Shown: positions 9,796 to 21,249 of the stretch, one piece after another | Layout: each line of letters begins with the position of its first letter | Numbering within the stretch: the stretch's first letter is position 1 | NCBI GenBank assembly: GCA_902805885.1 | Contig: CADCUM010000008.1 | Span: 1-51,594, forward strand | Reading direction: 5' to 3' | Origin: an uncultured Nocardioides sp. | GTDB lineage: Bacteria; Actinomycetota; Actinomycetes; Propionibacteriales; Nocardioidaceae | DNA length: 51,594 nucleotides | Position numbers and translations under genes: made by a program | The notes under the pieces: generated by a model | The model's input: only the letters and a program-made list of their open reading frames with translations | Database searches by the model: none | What the model was told of the DNA's origin: nothing

Positions 9796-10094
9796 GCGAG
9801 CGCGGCCTCGTCGTCCACCAGGAGGCGCTCTCGGCCATGGAGGCCGCGCTGACCACGGCCACCGAGACGATCACCCGGCAGATCGAGGACCTGCTCCAGC
9901 AGGTCGAGGCGCTCACCCCCGGGTGGGAGGAGGGCAGCGAGTCGCACGCGGCCCAGCTGGCCCACCAGCAGAAGCTCAGGGACGGGGTGGAGCGGCTGAC
10001 CGCCGCCCTCGACGGGGTCCGCGCGAAGGTCGCCACCCATCGGGAGAGCGCTCGCGAGACCGAGGTGGAGAACGTGGCGATCGTGGGCGGCTGA
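9792..10094 (+). CDS. WXG100-like T7SS small protein
   Basis: A 100-residue helical protein starting at GTG 9792 and overlapping the previous stop by 4 bp. The first helix (LSAMEAALTTATETITRQIEDL) leads to PGWEEGSES (Trp45, W-E-E-G) and a long charged second helix. Length and layout fit the WXG100 superfamily although the motif is four residues rather than three. No Tyr-xxx-Asp/Glu signal is seen, so it would rely on its partner (9481-9795) for secretion. Confidence 0.7.
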   Translation: MSERGLVVHQEALSAMEAALTTATETITRQIEDLLQQVEALTPGWEEGSESHAAQLAHQQKLRDGVERLTAALDGVRAKVATHRESARETEVENVAIVGG

Positions 10095-10115
10095 GTCCCT
10101 CGTTCGGGAAACAAG

Positions 10116-10129
10116 TTACCTGCGGGTAG
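10116..10129 (+). promoter_or_regulatory. Near-palindromic operator upstream of etfD, shared with fadE5
   Basis: The site TTACCTGCGGGTAG lies 91 bp before the etfD start and overlaps a TAGGAT -10-like hexamer at 10127-10132. It matches 12 of 14 bases with the site at 27328 in front of fadE5. The pattern is typical of TetR-type fatty-acid regulators; the cognate protein is not identifiable in the window. A second possible -10 (TAGGCT) is at 10178-10183. Confidence 0.55.
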
Positions 10130-10219
10130 GATGGAGGTCACGTGCTCGTGGCCTGCTCCGGGACGACGTCCCCGGTCTAGGCTCCGGGCCTGTACGCCCC
10201 GACCGAGGAGCAGTCCCCC

Positions 10220-14053
<3,834 letters not shown>

Positions 14054-14062
14054 GCAGTCGGG

Positions 14063-14099
14063 AACGGGGAGCCTTGTCGCTGGGACGAGGCTCCCCGTT
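14063..14099 (+). terminator. Hairpin terminator after etfD
   Basis: The arms AACGGGGAGCC (14063-14073) and GGCTCCCCGTT (14089-14099) pair perfectly over 11 bp. The inner bases extend the stem by about five more pairs, leaving a five-base loop. It starts ten bases after the etfD stop. There is no T-run, which is usual for actinobacteria. Confidence 0.75.
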
Positions 14100-14159
14100 C
14101 GCCTTTGCGCGCCAGGTGATGCCGAGCTACCGCGCCCCGTGCCGACCCATGATGCGGAT

Positions 14160-14200
14160 TGACATCAGAGGTCCCTTGACGTGATGTCACAATGATGTCA
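14160..14200 (+). promoter_or_regulatory. Triple TGATGTCA operator before the ribbon-helix-helix gene
   Basis: One inverted (TGACATCA, 14160-14167) and two direct copies (TGATGTCA, 14182-14189 and 14193-14200) of an 8-bp sequence end three bases before the GTG start. Ribbon-helix-helix dimers commonly bind such short repeats cooperatively, so autoregulation is likely. The hexamer AATGAT at 14191-14196 is a possible leaderless -10 within the operator. Confidence 0.5.
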
Positions 14201-14202
14201 AC

Positions 14203-14754
14203 GTGGTGCACATGGACATCACGCCGTACGTCGACAGCCTCCGTCGCGACCTCGTCGCTGCCGCCGACACCGGCGGCGACGAGCTGAGGCAGGCCGCGGA
14301 GAGGCTGGCGTACGCCCTCGACCCGAGCGCCCGACTCGCCCTGATGGAGGCGATCTCCCACGCCGCCGCCGAGATCACCGCCGAGCTCCCGGAGGGGAGC
14401 GTCGACGTCCGGCTGAACGGCCGCGAGCTCGACTTCGTCGTGCAGGCGCCGGTCGCGGCGCAGCCCACACCGCCGACGCCGCCCGCGCCGCCGGCACCGC
14501 CCGCCGCCGAGGAGGACGGCGACCTGGCCCGCATCACCCTCCGCATCCCCGAGGCCGTGAAGGCACGCGCCGAGGACCAGGCGGCTGCTGCGGGCCAGAG
14601 CCTCAACACCTGGCTCGTCAACGTCATCCGCAGCGCCACGGCACAGCACACCGCCCACGTCGACATCGACCTCAGCAGCATCCCCTTCGTGGGGTTCGAC
14701 CCCTTCGCCGGCGCCCGCAAGCCGGGCGCTCGCCGGCTGACCGGCTGGCTGTAG
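14203..14754 (+). CDS. Ribbon-helix-helix (Arc/HicB-antitoxin-like) regulator
   Basis: A 183-residue protein (180 if ATG 14212 is used). Residues 1-85 form an unassigned helical/strand domain. A Pro-rich linker is near 88-105. Residues 107-145 match a ribbon-helix-helix fold: strand ARITLRIPEAV, helix KARAEDQAAAAG, then SLNTWLVNVIRSA. Arc-type proteins of this shape are DNA-binding dimers and are often annotated as HicB-family antitoxins, but no HicA toxin is adjacent. The downstream partner is a DUF4097 protein, so a toxin-antitoxin role is not supported. An 8-bp operator motif repeated three times just upstream suggests autoregulation. Confidence 0.75.
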   Translation: MVHMDITPYVDSLRRDLVAAADTGGDELRQAAERLAYALDPSARLALMEAISHAAAEITAELPEGSVDVRLNGRELDFVVQAPVAAQPTPPTPPAPPAPPAAEEDGDLARITLRIPEAVKARAEDQAAAAGQSLNTWLVNVIRSATAQHTAHVDIDLSSIPFVGFDPFAGARKPGARRLTGWL

Positions 14755-14786
14755 CCCAGCCCGCAGCACCCACAGACCCACCCCTG

Positions 14787-14811
14787 GCGGACCAGCACCT
14801 GGCTGGTCCGC
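14787..14811 (+). terminator. Hairpin between the RHH and DUF4097 genes
   Basis: The arms GCGGACCAG (14787-14795) and CTGGTCCGC (14803-14811) pair perfectly with a seven-base loop. The hairpin lies 26 bp before the DUF4097 start and could attenuate or separate transcription between the two genes. Confidence 0.5.
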
Positions 14812-14837
14812 AGGACGACCACACCCTGGAGGACCCC

Positions 14838-15659
14838 GTGGAACAGAGCTTCGAGACACCCGCACCGATCGAGCTGTACGTCGAGAACCTGCGCGGCCGC
14901 GTCGACGTCACCGCCGCCGACACCACCGTGACCACCGTGCAGGTCACGGGCGAGCGCGCCGACGAGTTCGTGGTGGAGCACGACGGCCACCAGGTCGCCG
15001 TGATCGCCCCGAAGCGCGCCGGCGGCGTCTTCGGCCGCGACTCGAGCGCCGAGGTGGTGGTCACCATGCCCGCCCGCAGCACCCTCGTGGCCAAGGTCGG
15101 CAGCAGCGACCTCACCGCCCACGGCCCGCTCGGCGACGCGTCGGTCGACAGCGGCTCGGGCGACGTGTCCCTCGAGCTGGTCGAGGGCGACGCCGAGCTG
15201 CGCAGCGGCTCCGGCGACCTGCAGGTGACCGAGCTGCGCGGCGACGCCCGGGTGAAGAGCGGCTCCGGCGACGTCGTGGTCAAGCACTCCGCGCGCTCGC
15301 TCGTCGTGTCCACCGGCAGCGGCGACGTCCTGGTCCGGCGATCCGACGGCCACCTCGCCGTCAAGACCGGGTCGGGCGACGTCCTGGTCGGGGAGGCCGC
15401 CGACGACATCAGCTGCACCACGGGGAGCGGCGACCTCCGGGTCGACGTCGCGCGCCGCGGCAAGGTCACCGTCAAGGGAGCGAGCGGCGACGTCCTGCTC
15501 GGCGTCCCCCGGGGCACGCCGGTCTGGACCGACATCACCACCGCGTCGGGCCGGGTCAGCTCGGAGGTCGGCGGCGCCGGCGAACCGGCCGAGGGCCAGG
15601 ACTTCCTCGAGGTGCGCGCCCGCACCGCGTCCGGCGACATCACCCTGCAGTCCCGATGA
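14838..15659 (+). CDS. DUF4097 family beta-repeat protein
   Basis: A 273-residue protein starting at GTG 14838 with GGAGG upstream. It has no signal peptide or membrane segment. After a 70-residue N-terminal beta domain, residues 90-270 consist of repeating strands each carrying (S/T)GSGD (for example SGSGDVS, SGSGDLQ, SGSGDVVV, TGSGDVLV twice, TGSGDLRV, ASGDVLL), the signature of DUF4097, which is predicted to form a right-handed beta-solenoid like adhesins. The family has no established biochemical function. Pairing with an RHH regulator just upstream suggests joint expression, and a 30-codon reading frame with a strong ribosome site follows 20 bp later. Confidence 0.85.
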   Translation: MEQSFETPAPIELYVENLRGRVDVTAADTTVTTVQVTGERADEFVVEHDGHQVAVIAPKRAGGVFGRDSSAEVVVTMPARSTLVAKVGSSDLTAHGPLGDASVDSGSGDVSLELVEGDAELRSGSGDLQVTELRGDARVKSGSGDVVVKHSARSLVVSTGSGDVLVRRSDGHLAVKTGSGDVLVGEAADDISCTTGSGDLRVDVARRGKVTVKGASGDVLLGVPRGTPVWTDITTASGRVSSEVGGAGEPAEGQDFLEVRARTASGDITLQSR

Positions 15660-15679
15660 GGACCGGAAGGAGGACCGAC

Positions 15680-15772
15680 ATGCCCTACGCACTCACCGAG
15701 ATCGAGCTGATCGCCCGTCACCGCATCAGCGAGCGCACCCGCCGTCCGCGGGTCCCCACCCGCCGCCGCTGA
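15680..15772 (+). CDS. 30-residue basic peptide, possible small protein
   Basis: ATG 15680 is preceded by a near-ideal ribosome site (AAGGAGG, seven bases upstream), better than those of most genes here, and opens a 30-codon frame ending TGA 15770-15772. The peptide starts MPYALTEIELIARHR and ends in an Arg/Pro-rich tail (RRPRVPTRRR), eight of the last thirteen residues being Arg. It lies 20 bp after the DUF4097 gene and reads as the third gene of that operon. I recognise no family. The strong ribosome site is the only support for translation. Confidence 0.5.
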   Translation: MPYALTEIELIARHRISERTRRPRVPTRRR

Positions 15773-15814
15773 CTGCCAGGAGAGGCGGCCAGGAGACGCG
15801 GCCAGGAGACGCGG

Positions 15815-16798
15815 TCAGGAACGCATCGCGACACCCCGGCGCCAGTAGCCCATGAAGGCGACCTGGCGCCGGTCCATGCCCAGCTCCCGCACCAGGTGCC
15901 GCCGCAGCCCGGTCACCATGGCGGACTCCCCCGCCACCCAGGCATAGAGCCCGGCCAGCCGGTGCTCGCCCGTCTGGGGCGTCCGGTCGATCGGCTCCCC
16001 GGACGAGGACCAGGTGGGGGTCTCCCACAGGTCGGGGTCCACGTCCCCGGCGTCGGGCTCGCCGGGACGCTGTGCCGCCGCCGGGTCGCCCACGCGGGGA
16101 CCGACGGCGGCCAGGTGCCCCCGGACCGCCTCGTGGACGGCCTGCCCGTGGGGCCGGTCCCCACGGACCAGCCAGGTCACCTCCACCCCGGCGGGGCGCC
16201 GTACGTCCTGGACGTCCAGCGCGTGCGGCACCTCGAGGTACGCCGCCCCGCGCGCGTCGTCGGGCAGGCACTCCAGCACCGAGCAGATCGCCGGCACGGC
16301 GGTCTCGTCGCCCACCAGCAGCAGGTCGGCACCCGCGGGCGGGTCCATCTCGATGCCACCGAACGGGTGCCCGCGGCGTGGCATCACCACGACCGCGCGG
16401 GCGCCGGGACGCGCGGCCACCGCCCAGGCGGCGCCGGGCCCGGGCTCCCCGTGCTCGTGCACGACGATGTCGACCACCACGCGGGTCCCGGCGGGCGTGC
16501 GGTCGAGACGCCGGACCGTGTAGGTGCGCATGTGGCCGCGCTCCTCGACGGGCCGCGCCGACCAGGTCGCCAGCCACGTCTGGTCGGCGCCGTCGACGGA
16601 GGTGAGCGCACCCCCGGGCCCGGGCACGACGAGCTTGAAGCGCTGATCGAGCAGCGGACCGTCGACCCCGACGTCCGCGAGCGCCTCGCCGCCGAGGACG
16701 AGGCGCACGTACGACGGCGAGATCCGCTCCGCGCTGACGACCTCGACCTCCGCCAGGACCATCGGCAGGACGGGCTCGGACGTCGTCACCGTGCTCAC
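15815..16798 (-). CDS. Siderophore-interacting protein (FAD-dependent ferric-siderophore reductase)
   Basis: A 327-residue cytoplasmic flavoprotein of the SIP/ViuB family, which reduces imported ferric-siderophore to release iron. The FAD-binding RTYTVRRLD motif is near residue 92, and the nucleotide-binding segment ADLLLVGDETAVPAI starts near residue 160. The C-terminal conserved WxxGE block appears as YAWVAGESAMV, with YWRRG near the end. The start is GTG 16798, overlapping the upstream ATPase stop by 4 bp. It is the last gene of the five-gene iron operon that starts at 20757. An internal acidic insertion (about residues 235-270) is a little longer than usual. Confidence 0.93.
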   Translation of the reverse strand: MSTVTTSEPVLPMVLAEVEVVSAERISPSYVRLVLGGEALADVGVDGPLLDQRFKLVVPGPGGALTSVDGADQTWLATWSARPVEERGHMRTYTVRRLDRTPAGTRVVVDIVVHEHGEPGPGAAWAVAARPGARAVVVMPRRGHPFGGIEMDPPAGADLLLVGDETAVPAICSVLECLPDDARGAAYLEVPHALDVQDVRRPAGVEVTWLVRGDRPHGQAVHEAVRGHLAAVGPRVGDPAAAQRPGEPDAGDVDPDLWETPTWSSSGEPIDRTPQTGEHRLAGLYAWVAGESAMVTGLRRHLVRELGMDRRQVAFMGYWRRGVAMRS

Positions 16799-17625
16799 CG
16801 GAGGGCTCCGACGCGCTCCGGTGCCGACGCCGTGCGGCGGCCGACCGGGACCACCATCGGCGTACCCGTCACCGGGCACGGGACGACCACGCTCTCGAGC
16901 CCGAACACGGACCGGACGAGCTCCTCGGTGACCACGTCGCGGGGAGGGCCCGAGGCGGCGACCCGCCCGTCCTTCATCGCCACGAGGTGGTGGGCGTAGC
17001 GCGTGGCGAGGTTGAGCTCGTGCAGCACCATGACGATCGTCGTCCCGCGCTCCGCGTTGAGGTCGTGGAGGAGGTCGAGCATCTCGACCTGGTGGGCGAG
17101 GTCGAGGTACGTCGTGGGCTCGTCGAGGAGCAGCAGCTCGGTCCCCTGGGCCAGGGCCATGGCGATCCAGACCCGCTGGCGCTGGCCGCCGGAGAGCTCG
17201 TCGACGGCACGCGTGGCGAGCGCCGTCGTGCCGGTGAGCCGCAGCGCCTCCGCGACGACGCGGTCGTCCTCGGTCGTCCACCGGCTGAACAACCCGTGGT
17301 GGGGCTGGCGTCCACGGCTCACCAGGTCGGCCACGGTGACGCCGTCCGGGGCGACCGGGTCCTGGGGGAGCAGGCCGAGCGTGCGCGCGACGTGGCGGGT
17401 CGGCAACCGGTGGATGGCCTCCCCGTCGAGCAGCGCCGCCCCGGACCGGGGCGCGAGCAGCCGCGCCATGCCGCGCAGCAGCGTGGACTTGCCGCAGGCG
17501 TTCGCGCCGACGACCACCGTGACGGCACCGTCGGGGAGCACGAGGTCGACGTCGGAGACGACCACGCGGTCGTCGTACGCCAGGGTCAGCTGTCGGGTGC
17601 CCAGTCGGGCAGGGGTGGCGGTCAT
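16795..17625 (-). CDS. Iron-siderophore ABC transporter ATP-binding protein
   Basis: A 276-residue FecE/FepC-type ATPase: Walker A GANACGKST near residue 40, Q-loop LLPQDP, signature LSGGQRQRVWIAMAL, Walker B ELLLLDEPTT, and the switch His in VLHELN. It powers the two permeases encoded immediately upstream, overlapping the second permease stop by 4 bp (ATGA), with AAGGAGG before its ATG. It is part of the iron-box-controlled operon. Confidence 0.95.
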   Translation of the reverse strand: MTATPARLGTRQLTLAYDDRVVVSDVDLVLPDGAVTVVVGANACGKSTLLRGMARLLAPRSGAALLDGEAIHRLPTRHVARTLGLLPQDPVAPDGVTVADLVSRGRQPHHGLFSRWTTEDDRVVAEALRLTGTTALATRAVDELSGGQRQRVWIAMALAQGTELLLLDEPTTYLDLAHQVEMLDLLHDLNAERGTTIVMVLHELNLATRYAHHLVAMKDGRVAASGPPRDVVTEELVRSVFGLESVVVPCPVTGTPMVVPVGRRTASAPERVGALR

Positions 17626-18692
17626 GCCGCCCTCCTTCCGGTGTGGCCGCGGGCGAGCAGCCAGAGCAGGAACGGCGCGCCGAAGGCGCCGGTCACCACG
17701 CCCACGGGCAGGTTGAGGTCGTCGACGGCGTAGGCGCCCACGTGGTCGCCGACGACCATGACCAGGGCGCCGACCAGGCCGGCGCCGAGCAGCGTCGTAC
17801 GCCCTCGGTGCAGCGCCCGGGCGATCGGCCCGGAGAGGAACGCCACGAACGCGACGGGGCCGGCGGCCGCGACCGCCACCGCGACGAGCAGGACGGCGAC
17901 CAGGAGCAGCAGCTCGGTCCGCGGGCGCGACACCCCCAGGCCGGCCGCGGTGTCGTCGCCGAGCTCGAGGGCGGGCAGCGCCCGCGACAGGACCGCCGTC
18001 AGGGGCAGCAGCACGCCCAACGCGATGGCGAGGACGCCGATGGTCGACCAGGCGACGCCGTTGACGCTGCCGGCCAGCCACCGGAGCAGCAGCTGCACGT
18101 CGTGCTCGTCGACCCGGGTGAAGACGTACTGGACGAGCGACTGCATGGCGGCCGCCATGCCGATGCCGGCCAGGACGAGGCGGAAGCCACCGCGCCTGCC
18201 CGCCACCGCGCGGACGACGAGCGCGACCCCGAGCGCGCCGAGGACGGCCGCGGCGGACACCGACCAGCCCTCCCACCCGCCGAGGGCGATGGCGCTGACC
18301 GCGGCCGCGCTCGCGCCCAGCGACACCCCGACGACGTCGGGGCTCGCCAGCGGGTTGCGCAGCACGGTCTGGAAGATCGCGCCGCCGACGCCGAACGCCA
18401 CGCCCGCCAGCACGGCGAGCACGGCCCGAGGCAGCTTGGACTCCAGGACGATGTACGTCGCACCGGGGATGTCGGCGCCGCCGAGGATGCGCAGGAGGTC
18501 GGGGACGGTGACCGTGTAGTCGCCGAGCAGCACGCGCACGGCGAAGGCGGCGGCGAGCGCGCAGGTCAGGCCCCCCAGGACGCGACGTCGGCTGCGCCTC
18601 GCGCCCCGGCGCGCGCGTCGTACGTCGGCCACGGCGGTGCCTGCGGCGTCGGCGGCGTCCGCCGGCCGCCCGGGGAGCGGCAGTGCGGTCAC
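17622..18692 (-). CDS. Iron-siderophore ABC transporter permease (FecD type)
   Basis: A 356-residue integral membrane protein with about ten hydrophobic segments after a cytoplasmic N-terminus of some 40 residues rich in Arg. It carries the family marker ARNPLASPD-like stretch (VLRNPLASPDVVG) and the late conserved GxxxxLxGDHVG region before NLPVGVVTGAFGAPFLLWLL. It starts at GTG 18692, sharing GTGA with the first permease's stop. It pairs with the 18689-19720 product to form the FecCD-type channel. Confidence 0.94.
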   Translation of the reverse strand: MTALPLPGRPADAADAAGTAVADVRRARRGARRSRRRVLGGLTCALAAAFAVRVLLGDYTVTVPDLLRILGGADIPGATYIVLESKLPRAVLAVLAGVAFGVGGAIFQTVLRNPLASPDVVGVSLGASAAAVSAIALGGWEGWSVSAAAVLGALGVALVVRAVAGRRGGFRLVLAGIGMAAAMQSLVQYVFTRVDEHDVQLLLRWLAGSVNGVAWSTIGVLAIALGVLLPLTAVLSRALPALELGDDTAAGLGVSRPRTELLLLVAVLLVAVAVAAAGPVAFVAFLSGPIARALHRGRTTLLGAGLVGALVMVVGDHVGAYAVDDLNLPVGVVTGAFGAPFLLWLLARGHTGRRAA

Positions 18693-19720
18693 AGGGCCCG
18701 CCCCGCCCGCCGCACCAGCAGCATGAACACGGGGACCCCGACGACGGCGGCCATGATCCCCACCTGGACCTCCGCGGGTGGCAGGACGACGCGGCCCACC
18801 GTGTCGGCGACCACCACGAGGACGGCGCCGACGAGCATCGACAGCGGCAGCACGCGAGCGTGGCCGGGCCCGACGAAGGCCCGCACCACGTGGGGAACCA
18901 CGAGGCCGACGAACGCGATCGGTCCGGCGAGGGCGGTCGCCGTGCCGGCGAGCAGGACGATCGCGAGGGCCACCAGCACCCGGTCGCGCGCCGTACGGCG
19001 CCCCAGGCCGCGGGCGAGGTCCTCACCCAGCGCGAGGGTGTCGAGCAGCCGGGCGCCGGCCAGCCCCAGGACGGCACCCACCAGCAGGAACGGGGCGCCG
19101 GCCGTCAGCACCTCGAGCCCGCGGCCGCCGATGGTGCCGACCTGCCAGAACCGGAACGTCTCCATCGTGCGGCTGTCCCCCAGCAGGATCGCCGACGTCC
19201 AGCTGGCGAGCGCGGCCGTCAGGGCGGCACCGGTGATGGCCAGCTTCATCGGGGTCGCGCCGTCGCGCCCGAGGGAGGCGAGCAGCTGCACCAGCACCGC
19301 CGCTCCAGCGGCGCCGACGAAGGCCGGCGGCAGGAGCTCCTCGACCGTCGCCAGGCCGAGCACGGACATGCCGACGACCATCGCGAAGGTCGCTCCTGCG
19401 TTGACGCCCAGGATGCCGGGATCGGCCAGCGGGTTGCGGGTCAGGCCCTGCATGAGCGCGCCGGCCAGACCCAGCGCGGCGCCCACGGCGAGGCCGAGCC
19501 AGGTCCGCTCGAGCCGGACCGTCACCACCGGGTGGAGCGGGTGGGCCGGGTCCCACACCGCGTCGACCGGCACGGCGCGGGCACCGACGAGGACCGACAG
19601 CGCGACGGCGCCGGCGAGGACCGCGACGCCGGCCGCGGCGGTCGCCGCCACGGGGATCCGAGCGGACCGGCGACCGGGCGACGCCCCCGCGGCCGCCCGG
19701 TCCAGGACCGGGGTCGTCAC
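18689..19720 (-). CDS. Iron-siderophore ABC transporter permease (FepD type)
   Basis: A 343-residue permease with nine to ten membrane spans. It has TRNPLADPGILGVNAGA (near residue 95) and GPIAFVGLVVPHVVRAFVG (near residue 270), both hallmarks of the BtuC/FecCD family. GTG 19720 overlaps the substrate-binding-protein stop by 4 bp. It has the same order and coupling as the rest of the iron-uptake operon. Confidence 0.94.
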   Translation of the reverse strand: MTTPVLDRAAAGASPGRRSARIPVAATAAAGVAVLAGAVALSVLVGARAVPVDAVWDPAHPLHPVVTVRLERTWLGLAVGAALGLAGALMQGLTRNPLADPGILGVNAGATFAMVVGMSVLGLATVEELLPPAFVGAAGAAVLVQLLASLGRDGATPMKLAITGAALTAALASWTSAILLGDSRTMETFRFWQVGTIGGRGLEVLTAGAPFLLVGAVLGLAGARLLDTLALGEDLARGLGRRTARDRVLVALAIVLLAGTATALAGPIAFVGLVVPHVVRAFVGPGHARVLPLSMLVGAVLVVVADTVGRVVLPPAEVQVGIMAAVVGVPVFMLLVRRAGRAL

Positions 19721-20757
19721 CGTCCCTCGATCGCCTCGACGACGTGGGGCAGGACGTCGGAGACGATCACCGGGATGGACAGCGGGGTGGGGTTGGTCGC
19801 CGCCATCGTCGTCGGCATGTCGGTCTCGGCGTACCAGTGGCCCTGGGCGATCGCCGGGATCCGTCCCAGCAGCTCGTCCTCGGCGATCGCGTCGACGGAC
19901 GCGGCGTCCTCCACCCAGGTGATGAACACGTCGGAGGTGAGGTCGCTCGCCCGCTCGGCCGAGACGGTGCCGTAGAACTCCCCGGGCTCGACGGCGTCGG
20001 CGACCGCCGGGGCGTCGACCATGCCGAAGTCGTGCATGACCGAGACCCGGGGGTCCTCCGGCGCATAGACGCCGACCGTCGACAGGTCGGTCGGGGTGAG
20101 GTAGCCGTAGATCAGCTCCGCGCCCTCGAGCGCGGGGTTGTCCTCGCGGGCCTCGGCGATGGTCTCCTCGGTCTCAGCCTCGAGCTCGTCGGCCGCGGCG
20201 CTGCGGCCCAGCGCCTGGCCCACCAGGTCGAGGGACTCCTGCCAGGGCGTCGTCCACGGCGCCTCCGGGTAGGCGACGACGGGCGCGATCTTGCTGAGCT
20301 TGTCGTACTCCGCCTGCGTGATGCCCGAGTTCGTGGCCAGGATCAGGTCCGGGGCGAGCTCGGCGACCTCGTCGACCGGCGCGCCGTCGGAGTCGTCGTA
20401 CCGCGTCGGGGGCTCCGCCCCGGCCTCCTCGACGGCCGCGTCGAACCAGGCGGTCGACCCCGCCTCGTTGCCGCCCCAGGTGATCTTGGTGGCGCCGACC
20501 GGGACGACGCCGAGGGCGAGCGCGTGGTCGTGGTCGGTCCAGCCCAGCGTCGCCACCCGGGTGGGCTCGGACGCGATGGTCGTCTCACCGAGGGCGTGCT
20601 CGATGGTGACCGGGTAGGCGTCCGCCTCGGCCGAGGTGGAGGCGGCCGGTGCGCCGGGTGTGTCAGGCGTGTCGGCAGCGGTCGAGCCGGTGCTGCAGGC
20701 GGAGAGGACGGTCAGGGAGATGGCGGCCCCCAGCAGGGGGGCGGCGAGGCGGGTCAT
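19717..20757 (-). CDS. Iron-siderophore ABC transporter substrate-binding lipoprotein
   Basis: A 346-residue exported lipoprotein and first gene of the operon. The lipobox is VLSAC (Cys21), followed by a Ser/Thr/Ala linker and a FecB/FepB-type class III binding domain (VTIEHALGETTI, then RVATLGWTDHDHALALG and a long connecting helix). It should capture a ferric-siderophore outside the membrane for the two permeases. ATG 20757 has GGAG upstream. Two overlapping 19-bp iron boxes lie 17-51 bp before the start, so expression should rise when iron is low. Confidence 0.94.
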   Translation of the reverse strand: MTRLAAPLLGAAISLTVLSACSTGSTAADTPDTPGAPAASTSAEADAYPVTIEHALGETTIASEPTRVATLGWTDHDHALALGVVPVGATKITWGGNEAGSTAWFDAAVEEAGAEPPTRYDDSDGAPVDEVAELAPDLILATNSGITQAEYDKLSKIAPVVAYPEAPWTTPWQESLDLVGQALGRSAAADELEAETEETIAEAREDNPALEGAELIYGYLTPTDLSTVGVYAPEDPRVSVMHDFGMVDAPAVADAVEPGEFYGTVSAERASDLTSDVFITWVEDAASVDAIAEDELLGRIPAIAQGHWYAETDMPTTMAATNPTPLSIPVIVSDVLPHVVEAIEGR

Positions 20758-20773
20758 ACGGATGCTCCATCGA

Positions 20774-20808
20774 GTAAGGGTGACCTAAGTAAGGCGAGCC
20801 TAACCTAA
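20774..20808 (-). promoter_or_regulatory. Tandem overlapping IdeR/DmdR iron boxes
   Basis: Box 1 on the minus strand reads TTAGGTTAGGCTCGCCTTA (20808-20790), nearly identical to the DtxR/IdeR consensus. Box 2 reads TTACTTAGGTCACCCTTAC (20792-20774) and is weaker. They share three bases. Two dimers bound here would block the promoter of the 20757 operon and could also affect the divergent gene at 20866. Confidence 0.85.
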
Positions 20809-20865
20809 TGTCACACGGCATGACTCGCGGGGCACCCGCGCCGCCGGCGCCGTCCGTGCCACGGT

Positions 20866-21246
20866 GTGGTCGTGCGCCGCGTCATCGCCGTCATCGTCCT
20901 CGCCGTCGCCGCCCTCGCGGTGTGGTTCGTCCTGTCCCTCGGCGATCCGGTCCCCTGGGGCAAGCCCGCCACCGTCGACGGCGACGTCGTGCGCACGACG
21001 TACGTCGGGAGCGAGTGCCAGACCTACGACCGGGTCGACGTGGTCGAGGACGACCAGCGGGTGGTCATCACCGTCCGCGAGACCGTCCTCGCGGTGAGCT
21101 GCACCGACGCGGGCGTGGCGCACGAGGTCCGGGTCGAGCTGGACGAGCCGCTCGGGGACCGGGCGCTGGTGGACGGGGCGTGCCTGCTGGCGGAGCTGTC
21201 GGAGCGTCCCACGTGCGACGGCGACACCATCGAGAGCGGTGGGTGA
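20866..21246 (+). CDS. Small exported or membrane-anchored hypothetical protein
   Basis: A 126-residue protein with one N-terminal hydrophobic helix (VIAVIVLAVAALAVWFVLSL) serving as signal anchor. A soluble beta-rich domain with four cysteines (ECQTY, VSCTD, GACLL, PTCDG) follows, which could give two disulfides outside the cell. The start is GTG 20866 or GTG 20872; no ribosome site is clear. It is divergent from the iron operon and shares its promoter region with the iron boxes. It ends three bases before the convergent dcd stop. Family not recognised. Confidence 0.7.
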   Translation: MVVRRVIAVIVLAVAALAVWFVLSLGDPVPWGKPATVDGDVVRTTYVGSECQTYDRVDVVEDDQRVVITVRETVLAVSCTDAGVAHEVRVELDEPLGDRALVDGACLLAELSERPTCDGDTIESGG

Positions 21247-21249
21247 TCC

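Noticed and set aside
14203..15659. HicAB-type toxin-antitoxin pair
   Set aside because: The RHH protein resembles HicB antitoxins only in fold. The neighbour is a 273-residue DUF4097 protein, not a small HicA-type toxin.
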